Shown: piece by piece, positions 57,348-64,000 of the stretch | Numbering within the stretch: position 1 is the stretch's first letter | Layout of the letters: each line of letters opens with the position of its first letter | Assembly: GCA_036388855.1 (NCBI GenBank) | Contig: DASVRA010000013.1 | Span: 1 to 64,000 of the forward strand | Length of the DNA stretch: 64,000 nt | Origin: DASVRA01 sp036388855 | Lineage (GTDB): Bacteria > Pseudomonadota > Alphaproteobacteria > Caulobacterales > Caulobacteraceae | Reading direction: 5' to 3' | Translations under genes and position numbers: made by a program | Notes under the pieces: model-generated | Databases searched by the model: none | What the model was told of the DNA's origin: nothing | Seen by the model: the letters and a program-made list of their open reading frames with translations, nothing else

Positions 57348-58991
57348 ATGATCGCCGGCATGCGCGGGCGCCGCCTGGCTGGATTGCTGTTGGAGCTGGC
57401 GCCGGCGGGGTTCGCCGTGGTCGCCTTCGGGGCGGGCGCGGTGATGCTGACGTCCAGCGTGGCGCCGTCGTTCAGCGACCGTTTGCGCCTGCTGGCCGAG
57501 GCCGCGCCGATCCTGGTGATCGAGCTGTCGCACTTCCTCGCCAGCGTAGTCGGCTTCCTGTTGCTGGTGGTGGCGGCGGGACTGTGGCGCCGCCGCCGGG
57601 GCGCCTATTGGCTGGCGCTCGGACTGCTGCTGGCAGGGGCGGTGTTCTCCCTGCTCAAGGGGCTGGACGTGGAGGAGGCCGCGATCCTCGCGGGGGCCGG
57701 CGCGGCGCTCGCGCCCTTCCGCCGCGCCTTCGACCGGCCCTCGCGCCTGGCTGAGGTGGCGGTGAGCCGGGGCGGTCTGCCGCTGGTTGCGGCGGTGGTG
57801 GCGGCGGCCCTGTGGCTGGGCTTCTTCGCCTATCGCGATGTGGCCTATACCGACGAGTTGTGGTGGACCTTCCTTCGCAACGCTGAGGTCTCACGTTTCC
57901 TGCGCGCGGGCGCGGCCCTGGCGATCCTGACCCTGGTGTTGACCGTCTGGGTGCTGCTCTCGGCGCCGGACGTGCGCCGGCGCGGCCGCCCCCGTCCCGA
58001 GGCGGTGGAGGACGCGGTCCGCGCGCTTGCCGCGGCGGACCAGGCGGGGCCGCAGGCGTGGCTCGCCGCCGTGGGCGACAAGGACCTGCTGTTCAGCCCT
58101 TCCGGCGGCAGCTTCATCACCTTCCGCGTCCGGGGGCGGCGCTGGATCGCCATGGGCGAGCCGGCCGGCCGCGCCGCCGAGTTCGGCGAACTCATGTGGC
58201 GTTTCGCGCAAGAGGCGGATCGCGGCGGGGGCAAATCGGTGTTCTACGCGGTCTCCCCAGCCCTGCTGCCGGAACTCGCGGCCATGGGGATGGTGCTGCG
58301 CAAGGTAGGCGAGAACGCCGTGGTCGACCTCGCCCGCTTCTCGCTGGAGGGGCCGGCCCGGCAGGACCTGCGCACCGCCCGCAACCGCCTCGGCCGCGAA
58401 GGCTGCGCCGTCGAGGTGCTGCCGCCCGGCTCGGCCGCGGCGCTGGAGGGCGAGCTGCGCGCCGTCTCCGATGCCTGGCTGCGCGGGCGCAGGGCTTCGG
58501 AAAAGGCCTTCTCGCTTGGCCGCTTCGACGTCGGCTACCTCAACAGGGTGCCGCTGGCTGTGGTGAAGGCGCAGGGCAGGATCGCCGCTTTCGCCAACCT
58601 GCTGCCCGCGCCCGCCCGGAGCGAGGTGGCTGTGGACCTTATGCGTCACGCGCCGGACGCGCCCAAGCTGGCGATGGACTTCCTGTTCCTGGGCGCGATC
58701 GAGTGGGCGAGTGCCGAGGGGTTCGCCCGCTTCAATCTCGGGATGACGCCGCTGGCGGGGCTGGACGACCGCCGCCTCGCCCCCGCCTTCGCGCGCGTGG
58801 GGGCCTTCGTGTTCGAGGAGGGCGGCGCGCTCTACGGCTTCCGCAGCCTGCGCGCCTTCAAGGCCAAGTTCGGTCCCGACTGGGAGCCGGTGTTCATGGC
58901 CGCCGCGCCCGGCGTGCCGATGACCTGGGCGCTGCTCGACGTGGCGCTGCTCACCAGCGGCGGCTGGCGGGGGCTGCTCGGCCTGCGCTAG
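57348..58991 (+). CDS. short MprF-like aminoacyl-phosphatidylglycerol synthase (DUF2156)
   Basis: A 547-residue membrane enzyme. The N-terminal half (residues about 10-220) has roughly six transmembrane helices (LLLELAPAGFAVVAFGAGAVML, FLASVVGFLLLVVAAGLW, YWLALGLLLAGAVF and others). The C-terminal half is the GNAT-like DUF2156 catalytic domain that transfers Lys or Ala from tRNA to phosphatidylglycerol (FSPSGGSFITFRVRGRRWIAMGEP, and RFNLGMTPLAGLDDR near the end). Full MprF proteins have about 14 helices and near 850 residues; the flippase half is reduced here. ATG 57348 is likely, with ATG 57360 possible. It converges with the kinase by a shared CTAG stop. Confidence 0.8.
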   Translation: MIAGMRGRRLAGLLLELAPAGFAVVAFGAGAVMLTSSVAPSFSDRLRLLAEAAPILVIELSHFLASVVGFLLLVVAAGLWRRRRGAYWLALGLLLAGAVFSLLKGLDVEEAAILAGAGAALAPFRRAFDRPSRLAEVAVSRGGLPLVAAVVAAALWLGFFAYRDVAYTDELWWTFLRNAEVSRFLRAGAALAILTLVLTVWVLLSAPDVRRRGRPRPEAVEDAVRALAAADQAGPQAWLAAVGDKDLLFSPSGGSFITFRVRGRRWIAMGEPAGRAAEFGELMWRFAQEADRGGGKSVFYAVSPALLPELAAMGMVLRKVGENAVVDLARFSLEGPARQDLRTARNRLGREGCAVEVLPPGSAAALEGELRAVSDAWLRGRRASEKAFSLGRFDVGYLNRVPLAVVKAQGRIAAFANLLPAPARSEVAVDLMRHAPDAPKLAMDFLFLGAIEWASAEGFARFNLGMTPLAGLDDRRLAPAFARVGAFVFEEGGALYGFRSLRAFKAKFGPDWEPVFMAAAPGVPMTWALLDVALLTSGGWRGLLGLR

Positions 58992-61375
58992 CCGCTGACC
59001 GTCGGGCAGAGGGTCCTAGTGCGTTCGCGGATCAGGCGGATGGCGTAGTCCTGGTCCAGCCGGGTGAGCTGTTTCTTGCGCCGCAGGTCGTCCCAGACCT
59101 GCATGGCGTCGGCGTAGGCGCGGCAGGCCGGTCCCGCGCGCCTGGCGTCGGCGTGGGCGTCGGCCACCGAGGCTAGGGCGATGGCGTAGTCGCGTTCGAT
59201 CTGGAAGGAGGGGTGGAGCCGCAGGGCCTCGCGCAGCTCATCTGCCCGCGCGACCAGCAGGGGGAGGGCTTCGTCGTAGCGGCGCAACAGCGCCAGCGCC
59301 TGGGCACGGGCCTGGCGCACGATGGCGAAGGTGCGCCGGGCCTGCTCGTCCTCCGGATCGAAGGCGACCAGGGCTTGCGCCCGCCGGTCGGCGGCCTCCA
59401 GGAGCGGCAGGGCCTCGGCGGCGCGGTTCAGGCTCAGCAGCGTGGTGCCCAGAGCCCAGCCGGCGCGCGACAGGGCGCGTCCGGCCACCGGGTCGTCCGG
59501 CCGCTCCCGGCTCAGCGCCTCCAGGATCTCCAGCTGGCGCCGGTAAGGCGCCACGGCCCCGGCTTCGCCGCCCGCGTAGTAGGTCGCCTCCGCCATGAGG
59601 TCGTAGGCGTCCGCTTCCAGCAACCGCGCCTCGGGCGAGTTTACTAGAGGTGGCGGCAGGCGGGCGATCGCCGCCAGCGCCGCGCGGGCGTTGGCGACAG
59701 CTTCCGGGTAACGGCCTTGCCACTGCCGCAGGCTCGAAATCCGCAACGCCCACTGCACCTCCGCTTTTCGCAGTGCGGGCAGGTCCGGCGCCGCCGCACG
59801 GAGCGCGCGGTCCAGCGCCCGTCGTGCGACGGTGAGGGCGCGTTCGGCATCGGCCGCGCGGCCTTCCCTCTCGATGACCAGCACCGCCTGCTCGATGTGC
59901 GCGGCGGCCAGGGCGAGGGCGACGTCCGCCCGCTCCGGGTAATCGGCGGCCAGCTGGTCGGCGAGGGAGGCGGCGCGTTCGAGGTTGGCCCGCGCCTGCT
60001 CGACCTGGCCGAGGTTGCGGCCGCGGCCCCCGCCCTGGACGGTGGCCAGGCGGACCAGGCCCTGCACCGCCTCGACCTTGACCCCCACGGGCGCGCGCGG
60101 GTCGGCGACGAGGCGGTCGAGGTAGCCTTGGCCGGTGGCGGCGAGGTCGCGCCGCACCGCCAGCGTCCGCGGCGCGCGGTCCAGCCGGTCGTAGATGTCG
60201 AACAACAGATAGTTGGCCATCCACCGCGCGTCGGCGAAGCGGCGCTCGGCCTGAAGGTGCTCGCGTTCGGCGCGCAGGTAGAGGGCGGTGCTGATCACGG
60301 CCGTCACCGCGAGCGCCGCCACCGCCAGCGCCGAGGCGGCCACCAAGGCCGGGCGGCGCGCCACGAACCGCGAGGCGACATAGGTCCCGCCTCGGCCCCG
60401 CGCGGCGACCGGCCGCTTGTCGCGCCAGCGGGCGAGGTCGTCGGCCAGCGCCTCCACCGAGCCGTAGCGGCGCGCCGGGTCCTCAGCCGTGGCCTTGCCA
60501 AGCACGGCGTCGAGATCACCGTCGAGCGGCCGCGAAGGGCGGTCCTCGCCGAGCGTGGGGCCGCGGCGGGTGAGCAGCTCGCGCGCGGTCAGTCCGAGCC
60601 CATGGATATCGTCGGCCGCCGTCGGCGGCTCGCCCGCCCGCCGCTCGGGGCTGGCGTAGGCGCCCGTCAGCGGCGCAGCGCCCGCGGCTTCGCCCGCGAG
60701 GTCCAGCATCCGCGCGACGCCGAAGTCGAGCAGGCGCGCCTGGCCGTCGCTGGTGACCAGCACGTTGGCCGGCTTCAGGTCGCCGTGCGCCACCAGCGCG
60801 CGATGGGCGTAGGCGACCGCCTCGCACACCTGCTGCAGCAGGCCGACCAGCTCGCGCGGGCCCGGGTCGCGCGCCGTCACATAGGCGGCGATGTCCTCGC
60901 CCTCGACATAGTCCATCAGGATGTAGGGCGCGCCCTCCGGCGTGACGCCGCCGTCGAGCAGACGGGCGATGTGAGGATGGTTGAGCCGAGCCAGGGTGCG
61001 CCGCTCCGCCGCGAACAGTTCCGCCTCGCGGCCGCCAAGCCTCGCGGAGCGGAGCAGCTTCACCGCTGCGACGTGGTCAAACAGGCCGTCGTCGCGCTCG
61101 GCCCGGTGGACCGCGCCCATGCCGCCCTCGCCGATCAGAGCGCCGACGCGGTAGGCGCCGACCCGCTCGGGCGTCTCTGGGGCTTCCTCTAAGGGTTCCG
61201 CATGCGCGAAGGCGGTGGGCATGACCGCGGCGGCGCCCGTGTCACGCCGCAGCAGCCGCTCCACCTCGGCGACGAGTTCGGGGTCTTCGCTGTGGGCGCG
61301 CCGGAGCCACTCCAGCCGCTCGCCTTCCGGCCGCTCCAGCGCCTCCTCGAACACGTCGAGAGCGCGTGCGTCCAT
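58988..61375 (-). CDS. membrane Ser/Thr kinase with periplasmic TPRs, partner of ECF sigma
   Basis: A 795-residue Hanks-type kinase. Residues 1-70 are a small helical region; the kinase domain spans about 75-330: Gly loop GALIGEGGMGAVHRAE, VAIK-type Lys106 (HVAAVKLLRS), HGDLKPANVLV with HGD instead of HRD (residues 197-199), and LLDFGVARML for DFG. A transmembrane helix follows (about 343-367, VAASALAVAALAVTAVISTALYL). The rest (370-795) is a TPR-rich extracytoplasmic sensor. ATG 61375 is the conserved start. It lies 26 bases downstream of an ECF sigma factor gene with no anti-sigma gene, the arrangement of EcfP-PknT and EcfK-PknS modules, so it probably activates the sigma factor by phosphorylation. 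Confidence 0.88.
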   Translation of the reverse strand: MDARALDVFEEALERPEGERLEWLRRAHSEDPELVAEVERLLRRDTGAAAVMPTAFAHAEPLEEAPETPERVGAYRVGALIGEGGMGAVHRAERDDGLFDHVAAVKLLRSARLGGREAELFAAERRTLARLNHPHIARLLDGGVTPEGAPYILMDYVEGEDIAAYVTARDPGPRELVGLLQQVCEAVAYAHRALVAHGDLKPANVLVTSDGQARLLDFGVARMLDLAGEAAGAAPLTGAYASPERRAGEPPTAADDIHGLGLTARELLTRRGPTLGEDRPSRPLDGDLDAVLGKATAEDPARRYGSVEALADDLARWRDKRPVAARGRGGTYVASRFVARRPALVAASALAVAALAVTAVISTALYLRAEREHLQAERRFADARWMANYLLFDIYDRLDRAPRTLAVRRDLAATGQGYLDRLVADPRAPVGVKVEAVQGLVRLATVQGGGRGRNLGQVEQARANLERAASLADQLAADYPERADVALALAAAHIEQAVLVIEREGRAADAERALTVARRALDRALRAAAPDLPALRKAEVQWALRISSLRQWQGRYPEAVANARAALAAIARLPPPLVNSPEARLLEADAYDLMAEATYYAGGEAGAVAPYRRQLEILEALSRERPDDPVAGRALSRAGWALGTTLLSLNRAAEALPLLEAADRRAQALVAFDPEDEQARRTFAIVRQARAQALALLRRYDEALPLLVARADELREALRLHPSFQIERDYAIALASVADAHADARRAGPACRAYADAMQVWDDLRRKKQLTRLDQDYAIRLIRERTRTLCPTVSG

Positions 61376-61401
61376 GGGGGCGGCGCGCGCGCCGGTCCCG
61401 C

Positions 61402-61941
61402 TCACCCCTGCAGCCGCTCCAGCAGCCAGGCGCGGGCGGCGCGCCAGCGTCGCTTCACCGTGCTTTCCGACTCCCCGGTCTGACCGGCGATCTCCTCCAC
61501 CGTCAATCCGGCGAAGAAGCGCAGCTCCACCACCCGGGCGCGCTCGGGCGAGACCGCCGCCAGCGCCTTCAGCGCCTCGTCCAGCGCCTCCACGTCGACC
61601 GGCGACCCTTCCTCGCTCCGCGGCCACATGGTCAGCACGCCCGGCGCCTGTCGCTTGCCGGCGCGGGCGCGGCGGACCTCGTCGATCAGCGTCTGGCGCA
61701 TCACCGTGGCCGAGAGCGCCAGGAAGTGCGCCCGGTCGCGCAGGTCGATGCGGTGCAGGCCCATCACCCTGATCGCTGCCTCGTGCGCCAGCTCCGTCGG
61801 CTGCATCCGCACCAGCGCCCCGTCGCCGTTCAGCACCTTGCGCGCCAGCCGGCGGAACTCCTCGTAATGGCGCGCGAGCAGAGCCTCCTGCGCGTTCGGC
61901 GCGGAAGCGCGAGCGTCGGTGGCGAGGGCGGCGGTGTTCAT
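61402..61941 (-). CDS. ECF-type sigma factor (PF07638 group), paired with Ser/Thr kinase
   Basis: A 179-residue ECF sigma factor of the Sigma70_ECF/TIGR02999 group. Sigma-2 region: LLARHYEEFRRLARKVLNGDG, with LAHEAAIRVMGLHRIDLRDRAHFLALSATVMRQTLIDEVR. Sigma-4: ELRFFAGLTVEEIAGQTGESESTVKRRWRAARAWL. ATG 61941 opens the conserved part; the frame upstream (to 62022) is without support. There is no anti-sigma factor; the downstream transmembrane kinase is the likely regulator. The targets of this sigma are unknown; its promoter region (61942-62170) shows no motif that I recognise. Confidence 0.85.
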   Translation of the reverse strand: MNTAALATDARASAPNAQEALLARHYEEFRRLARKVLNGDGALVRMQPTELAHEAAIRVMGLHRIDLRDRAHFLALSATVMRQTLIDEVRRARAGKRQAPGVLTMWPRSEEGSPVDVEALDEALKALAAVSPERARVVELRFFAGLTVEEIAGQTGESESTVKRRWRAARAWLLERLQG

Positions 61942-62171
61942 GAACCGGCTCGAGTGCGGGGGGAGCTTACCGCGCCCAAGCCCCCTGAACAAAGCTCGGC
62001 GAACACCGGCGGATTGCCGCAACCGCGCGTGGCGCCTGACCTGTGACGATAATGCGGTTCGCGGAGGAAACCAGAAGGCCCCGCCGCTGGTTAGTCACCG
62101 TCCCCCAACCCCTCCGGACGCGGGACGCTCAGCAGGGCGCCGCCTCGGCCTTTTGCGCCGGGCCGACGCCC

Positions 62172-62207
62172 CTGACCCCTGCGGAGCCGCGGTTCCGCGG
62201 GGGTCAG
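62172..62207. terminator. stable hairpin downstream of the 43-residue gene
   Basis: A 14-bp stem with one wobble pair (62172-62185 with 62194-62207) and an 8-base loop. It lies just beyond the minus-strand small membrane protein stop and upstream of the ECF gene's expected promoter. It lacks a T run on either side, so it is called a weak terminator or insulator. Confidence 0.45.
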
Positions 62208-62220
62208 ACTGCGCCTTCCC

Positions 62221-62352
62221 CTACCAGAGCGCCACGTGGGTGATGAAGTGGCTCACGTCCTTTGAGACGCTGTTGTCGGGCAAGGCTCCGCCGAAAGCCA
62301 CGTAAAGGCTCAGGCCCAACAGGCCCAGGTAAACCCACTTCCATCCCGACAC
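62221..62352 (-). CDS. 43-residue small membrane protein
   Basis: Too short for most finders. GTG 62352 has GGAGG 6 bases upstream on the minus strand. The product starts MSGWKWVYLGLLGLSLYVAF, then GGALPDNSVSKDVSHFIT and HVALW. Residues about 4-24 make one transmembrane helix. It has no recognisable family. The Shine-Dalgarno and codon use support it, but conservation is untested. The 308 bases to its right (62353-62660) hold only an 8-bp inverted repeat (62392-62399 with 62414-62421) and no other feature that I can recognise. Confidence 0.5.
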   Translation of the reverse strand: MSGWKWVYLGLLGLSLYVAFGGALPDNSVSKDVSHFITHVALW

Positions 62353-62660
62353 GCCTGCCTCCCGGCTCCTGAGCGTGAAGCCGCAGCTTACCCCGTTCAA
62401 GCTTGTCTCGGGGTGAACGGGCGTGGTTGACGAACCTTCGTCACGGTGTGGCTCTGAAGCCTCGGCTGTGGCGAATGAGGCACAGCGCAGAAGCTTCGCG
62501 GCGACGACTCCCCCACCCTGGCGGCGGCGGCGCCCCGCCTTACGAAAACTTCACCCGCCGCGCCCTTGCTGGAGGCGTAGTCCGCTTCATATCTGCGGCA
62601 ACCGCCAAGCCGTCCGAGTCGTTCGGCCGGTCACGGGCGAACAGTTCGAAGTCAAAGCTT

Positions 62661-63059
62661 ATGCCTCCCATCGGCGCCCTGATCCCCGCCGTGCCCTCTG
62701 GTCCCTCAACCGGGCCGGTCTCAGCCGTGCGCCGCCTGGCGCAGCTGGTGCTGGTCGCGCTCGGACTGCTCACCATCATCGCCGGCTTCCTGATCGCCCC
62801 GCTTCCGGGACCGCTCGGCCTGCCGCTCGCGGCGCTGGGGCTGATGATCGTGCTGCGCAACAGCTACACCGCCCGGCGCGGCTTCGTGCGCATGAACCGC
62901 CGTCACCCCAAGTGGGTCTCGCCGTTCCGCACCCTGCTGCGCCCGAACGCGGAGGTCGCCCCGGGCTTCTACCGCCTGGCGCTGCGCCTGGAGCGCCTGC
63001 TCCTGCGCGGCCGCTTCAGCGTGTTCGCTAACCTGCGGCGGCGGATCCGCCGCAGATAG
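62661..63059 (+). CDS. small membrane protein, function unknown
   Basis: A 132-residue protein. Two hydrophobic stretches (residues about 23-45, QLVLVALGLLTIIAGFLIAP, then LPGPLGLPLAALGLMIVLRN) carry the pattern PLPGPLG, followed by a basic cytosolic tail with FVRMNRRHPKWVSPFRTLLRP and ANLRRRIRRR. PGPGW-like small membrane families in alphaproteobacteria have this layout; function is unknown. ATG 62661 is the first start after the conserved opening. The upstream frame is open but not protein-like. Confidence 0.6.
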   Translation: MPPIGALIPAVPSGPSTGPVSAVRRLAQLVLVALGLLTIIAGFLIAPLPGPLGLPLAALGLMIVLRNSYTARRGFVRMNRRHPKWVSPFRTLLRPNAEVAPGFYRLALRLERLLLRGRFSVFANLRRRIRRR

Positions 63060-63181
63060 CTCACCCCTTCGCGGAGCCGCTGGCGATCGCACGCGCCGAG
63101 CCGAGCCCTTAACCGCAAGCTGAAGACGGAGAGGGGATTCTTCGGCGAGGTGATCCGTAACGCGCAGGCTGCGACAAGCGC

Positions 63182-64000
63182 TTATGCGCTCAGCGCCGCG
63201 GGCTCCTGAACCTCTCCCGCATCCTCCAGCACCGACAGCAGGGCGGCGTGCAGCTTGGCCAGCTCGATCGGCTTGGCCACGTGGCGGTCCATGCCGGCGG
63301 CGAGGTATTCCTTGACCTGGTGGGTCATGGCGTTGGCCGAGAGCGCGATGATCGGGGTGCGGCGCCGCCCGGTCTCGGCCTCGGCGGCGCGGATCATCCG
63401 GGTGGCGGCGATGCCGTCCATCTCCGGCATCTGGATGTCCATCAGGATCACGTCGAAGGTCTCCTGCGCCCAGGCGTCCACCGCCGCACGGCCGTGCGGC
63501 GCCACCTGCAGCTCCACCCCGAAGGTGGCCATCACGCTCTTCAGCACCAGCTGGTTGGTGGCGTTGTCCTCCGCCGCCAGCACCTTGAGCGGGCGCTCCT
63601 CCTCGGCCGGCGCGGACCGGGCGGTCGCGGCGGCCTCGCCGGCCGCGGGCTTCGGCGGCTGCGCCTCCTCCGCCTCCAGCCGCTCCAGGGGCACGCTCAC
63701 ATGGAAGGTCGATCCGCGCCCGGGTTCGCTCTCGGCCCAGACGTCGCCGCCCATCAGGTGGGCGATCTCGCGGCAGATGGCCAAGCCCAGGCCAGTGCCG
63801 CCGAAGCGTCGGGTGTTGGAGCTGTCCAGCTGGCTGAACTTCTGGAACAGCAAGGGCAGCTTGTCGGCCGCGACGCCGATGCCGGTGTCGGTGACGGTGG
63901 CGCGCAGGCCCGTAGCGCCGCCCTCGCCCTCGCCCGCGATCATGACCTCGACCCGCCCATGCTCGGTGAACTTCACCGCGTTGGAGAGGAGGTTGTTCAG
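63182..64000 (-). CDS. hybrid histidine kinase, C-terminal part (5' end beyond window)
   Basis: The visible 272 residues are the end of a sensor protein. At the window edge is the ATPase N box (LNNLLSNAVKFTE), then G1 (TVTDTGIGVAADKLPLLFQKF), the F box and G2 (TRRFGGTGLGLAICREIAHLMGG). After a linker is a receiver domain (KVLAAEDNATNQLVLKSVM, phospho-Asp in FDVILMDIQMPEMDG, Lys in HVAKPIELAKL). It is a BarA-like hybrid kinase, and its input domain is not in the window. The partner phosphotransferase is not identifiable here. Confidence 0.9.
   Translation of the reverse strand: MNNLLSNAVKFTEHGRVEVMIAGEGEGGATGLRATVTDTGIGVAADKLPLLFQKFSQLDSSNTRRFGGTGLGLAICREIAHLMGGDVWAESEPGRGSTFHVSVPLERLEAEEAQPPKPAAGEAAATARSAPAEEERPLKVLAAEDNATNQLVLKSVMATFGVELQVAPHGRAAVDAWAQETFDVILMDIQMPEMDGIAATRMIRAAEAETGRRRTPIIALSANAMTHQVKEYLAAGMDRHVAKPIELAKLHAALLSVLEDAGEVQEPAALSA

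Overview
The window is about 70% G+C and reads as chromosome of a Caulobacterales-type alphaproteobacterium (Caulobacter/Phenylobacterium relatives). The evidence is a long NAD-glutamate dehydrogenase, a CenR-type response regulator, an NtrZ-like periplasmic protein, a C-minus RpmJ, split glycine dehydrogenase (gcvPA/gcvPB), HslV with a propeptide ending in Gly-Thr, and a direct-repeat GTTC-N7-GTTC motif. No prophage, insertion sequence or CRISPR array is visible. This is mostly core genome with a few accessory islets.

Layout. 1-6.6 kb (minus strand): NAD-GDH (cut by the window edge), AI-2E-type permease, trmB, MltB-type transglycosylase and a 60-residue protein. 6.6-7.1 kb: a small regulatory region with a hairpin terminator, a triple GTTC repeat and the rpmJ promoter, then rpmJ, too short to be caught by usual length cutoffs. 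7.2-18.7 kb: TPR-sulfotransferase, lolA, a candidate small RNA, xth, cenR, yggS, a ThiE/TenI-like gene, the NtrZ-like gene, a DUF3576 lipoprotein gene, leuS, lptE, holA and an HMCES/SRAP gene. 18.7-22.3 kb: two RTX calcium-binding proteins and a secreted NTF2-like protein. 22.4-30.4 kb: hslV, YbaK, MoeB/ThiF, gpsA, tsaD, hemC-hemD, tRNA-Thr(CGT), a DUF47-Pit phosphate module and a NUDIX hydrolase. 30.4-40.1 kb: lipid A/Kdo genes (msbA-like, DUF374 acyltransferase, waaA, lpxK), a surface-sugar acyltransferase, then pmbA, a CysQ-like phosphatase, DUF4170 and a 41-residue membrane protein in overlapping frames. 40.2-43.7 kb: rpoN, exoD, hpf, ptsN. 43.8-48 kb: GFA, RluF-like, WGxxGxxG, GNAT and small unknowns, ispH.

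48-57 kb: a secreted unknown with argS, then the glycine-cleavage operon gcvT-gcvH-gcvPA-gcvPB behind a tandem glycine riboswitch. This operon region is punctuated by three AT-richer islets: a SUKH/SMI1-like gene in front, a frameshifted HTH-like gene between gcvH and gcvPA, and a small lipoprotein gene between gcvPA and gcvPB. 57-64 kb: a short MprF-like aminoacyl-lipid synthase, a transmembrane Ser/Thr kinase with TPRs immediately downstream of an ECF sigma factor, two small membrane proteins, and the C-terminal part of a hybrid histidine kinase (cut by the edge).

Functionally the window joins envelope biogenesis (LptE, LolA, MsbA, WaaA, LpxK), nitrogen and carbon control (NAD-GDH, RpoN, PtsN, NtrZ-like), cell-cycle and envelope signalling (CenR) and translation (LeuS, ArgS, TrmB, RpmJ, TsaD). 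The most promising leads for follow-up are the ECF sigma-Ser/Thr kinase pair, the invaded gcv operon with its broken HTH gene, the two candidate small RNAs with CCUCC-rich single-stranded stretches, the palindromic repeat that supplies the end of LptE, and two parS-like palindromes. Many convergent genes share a 4-base CTAG/CTAA stop, so the region is very compact.
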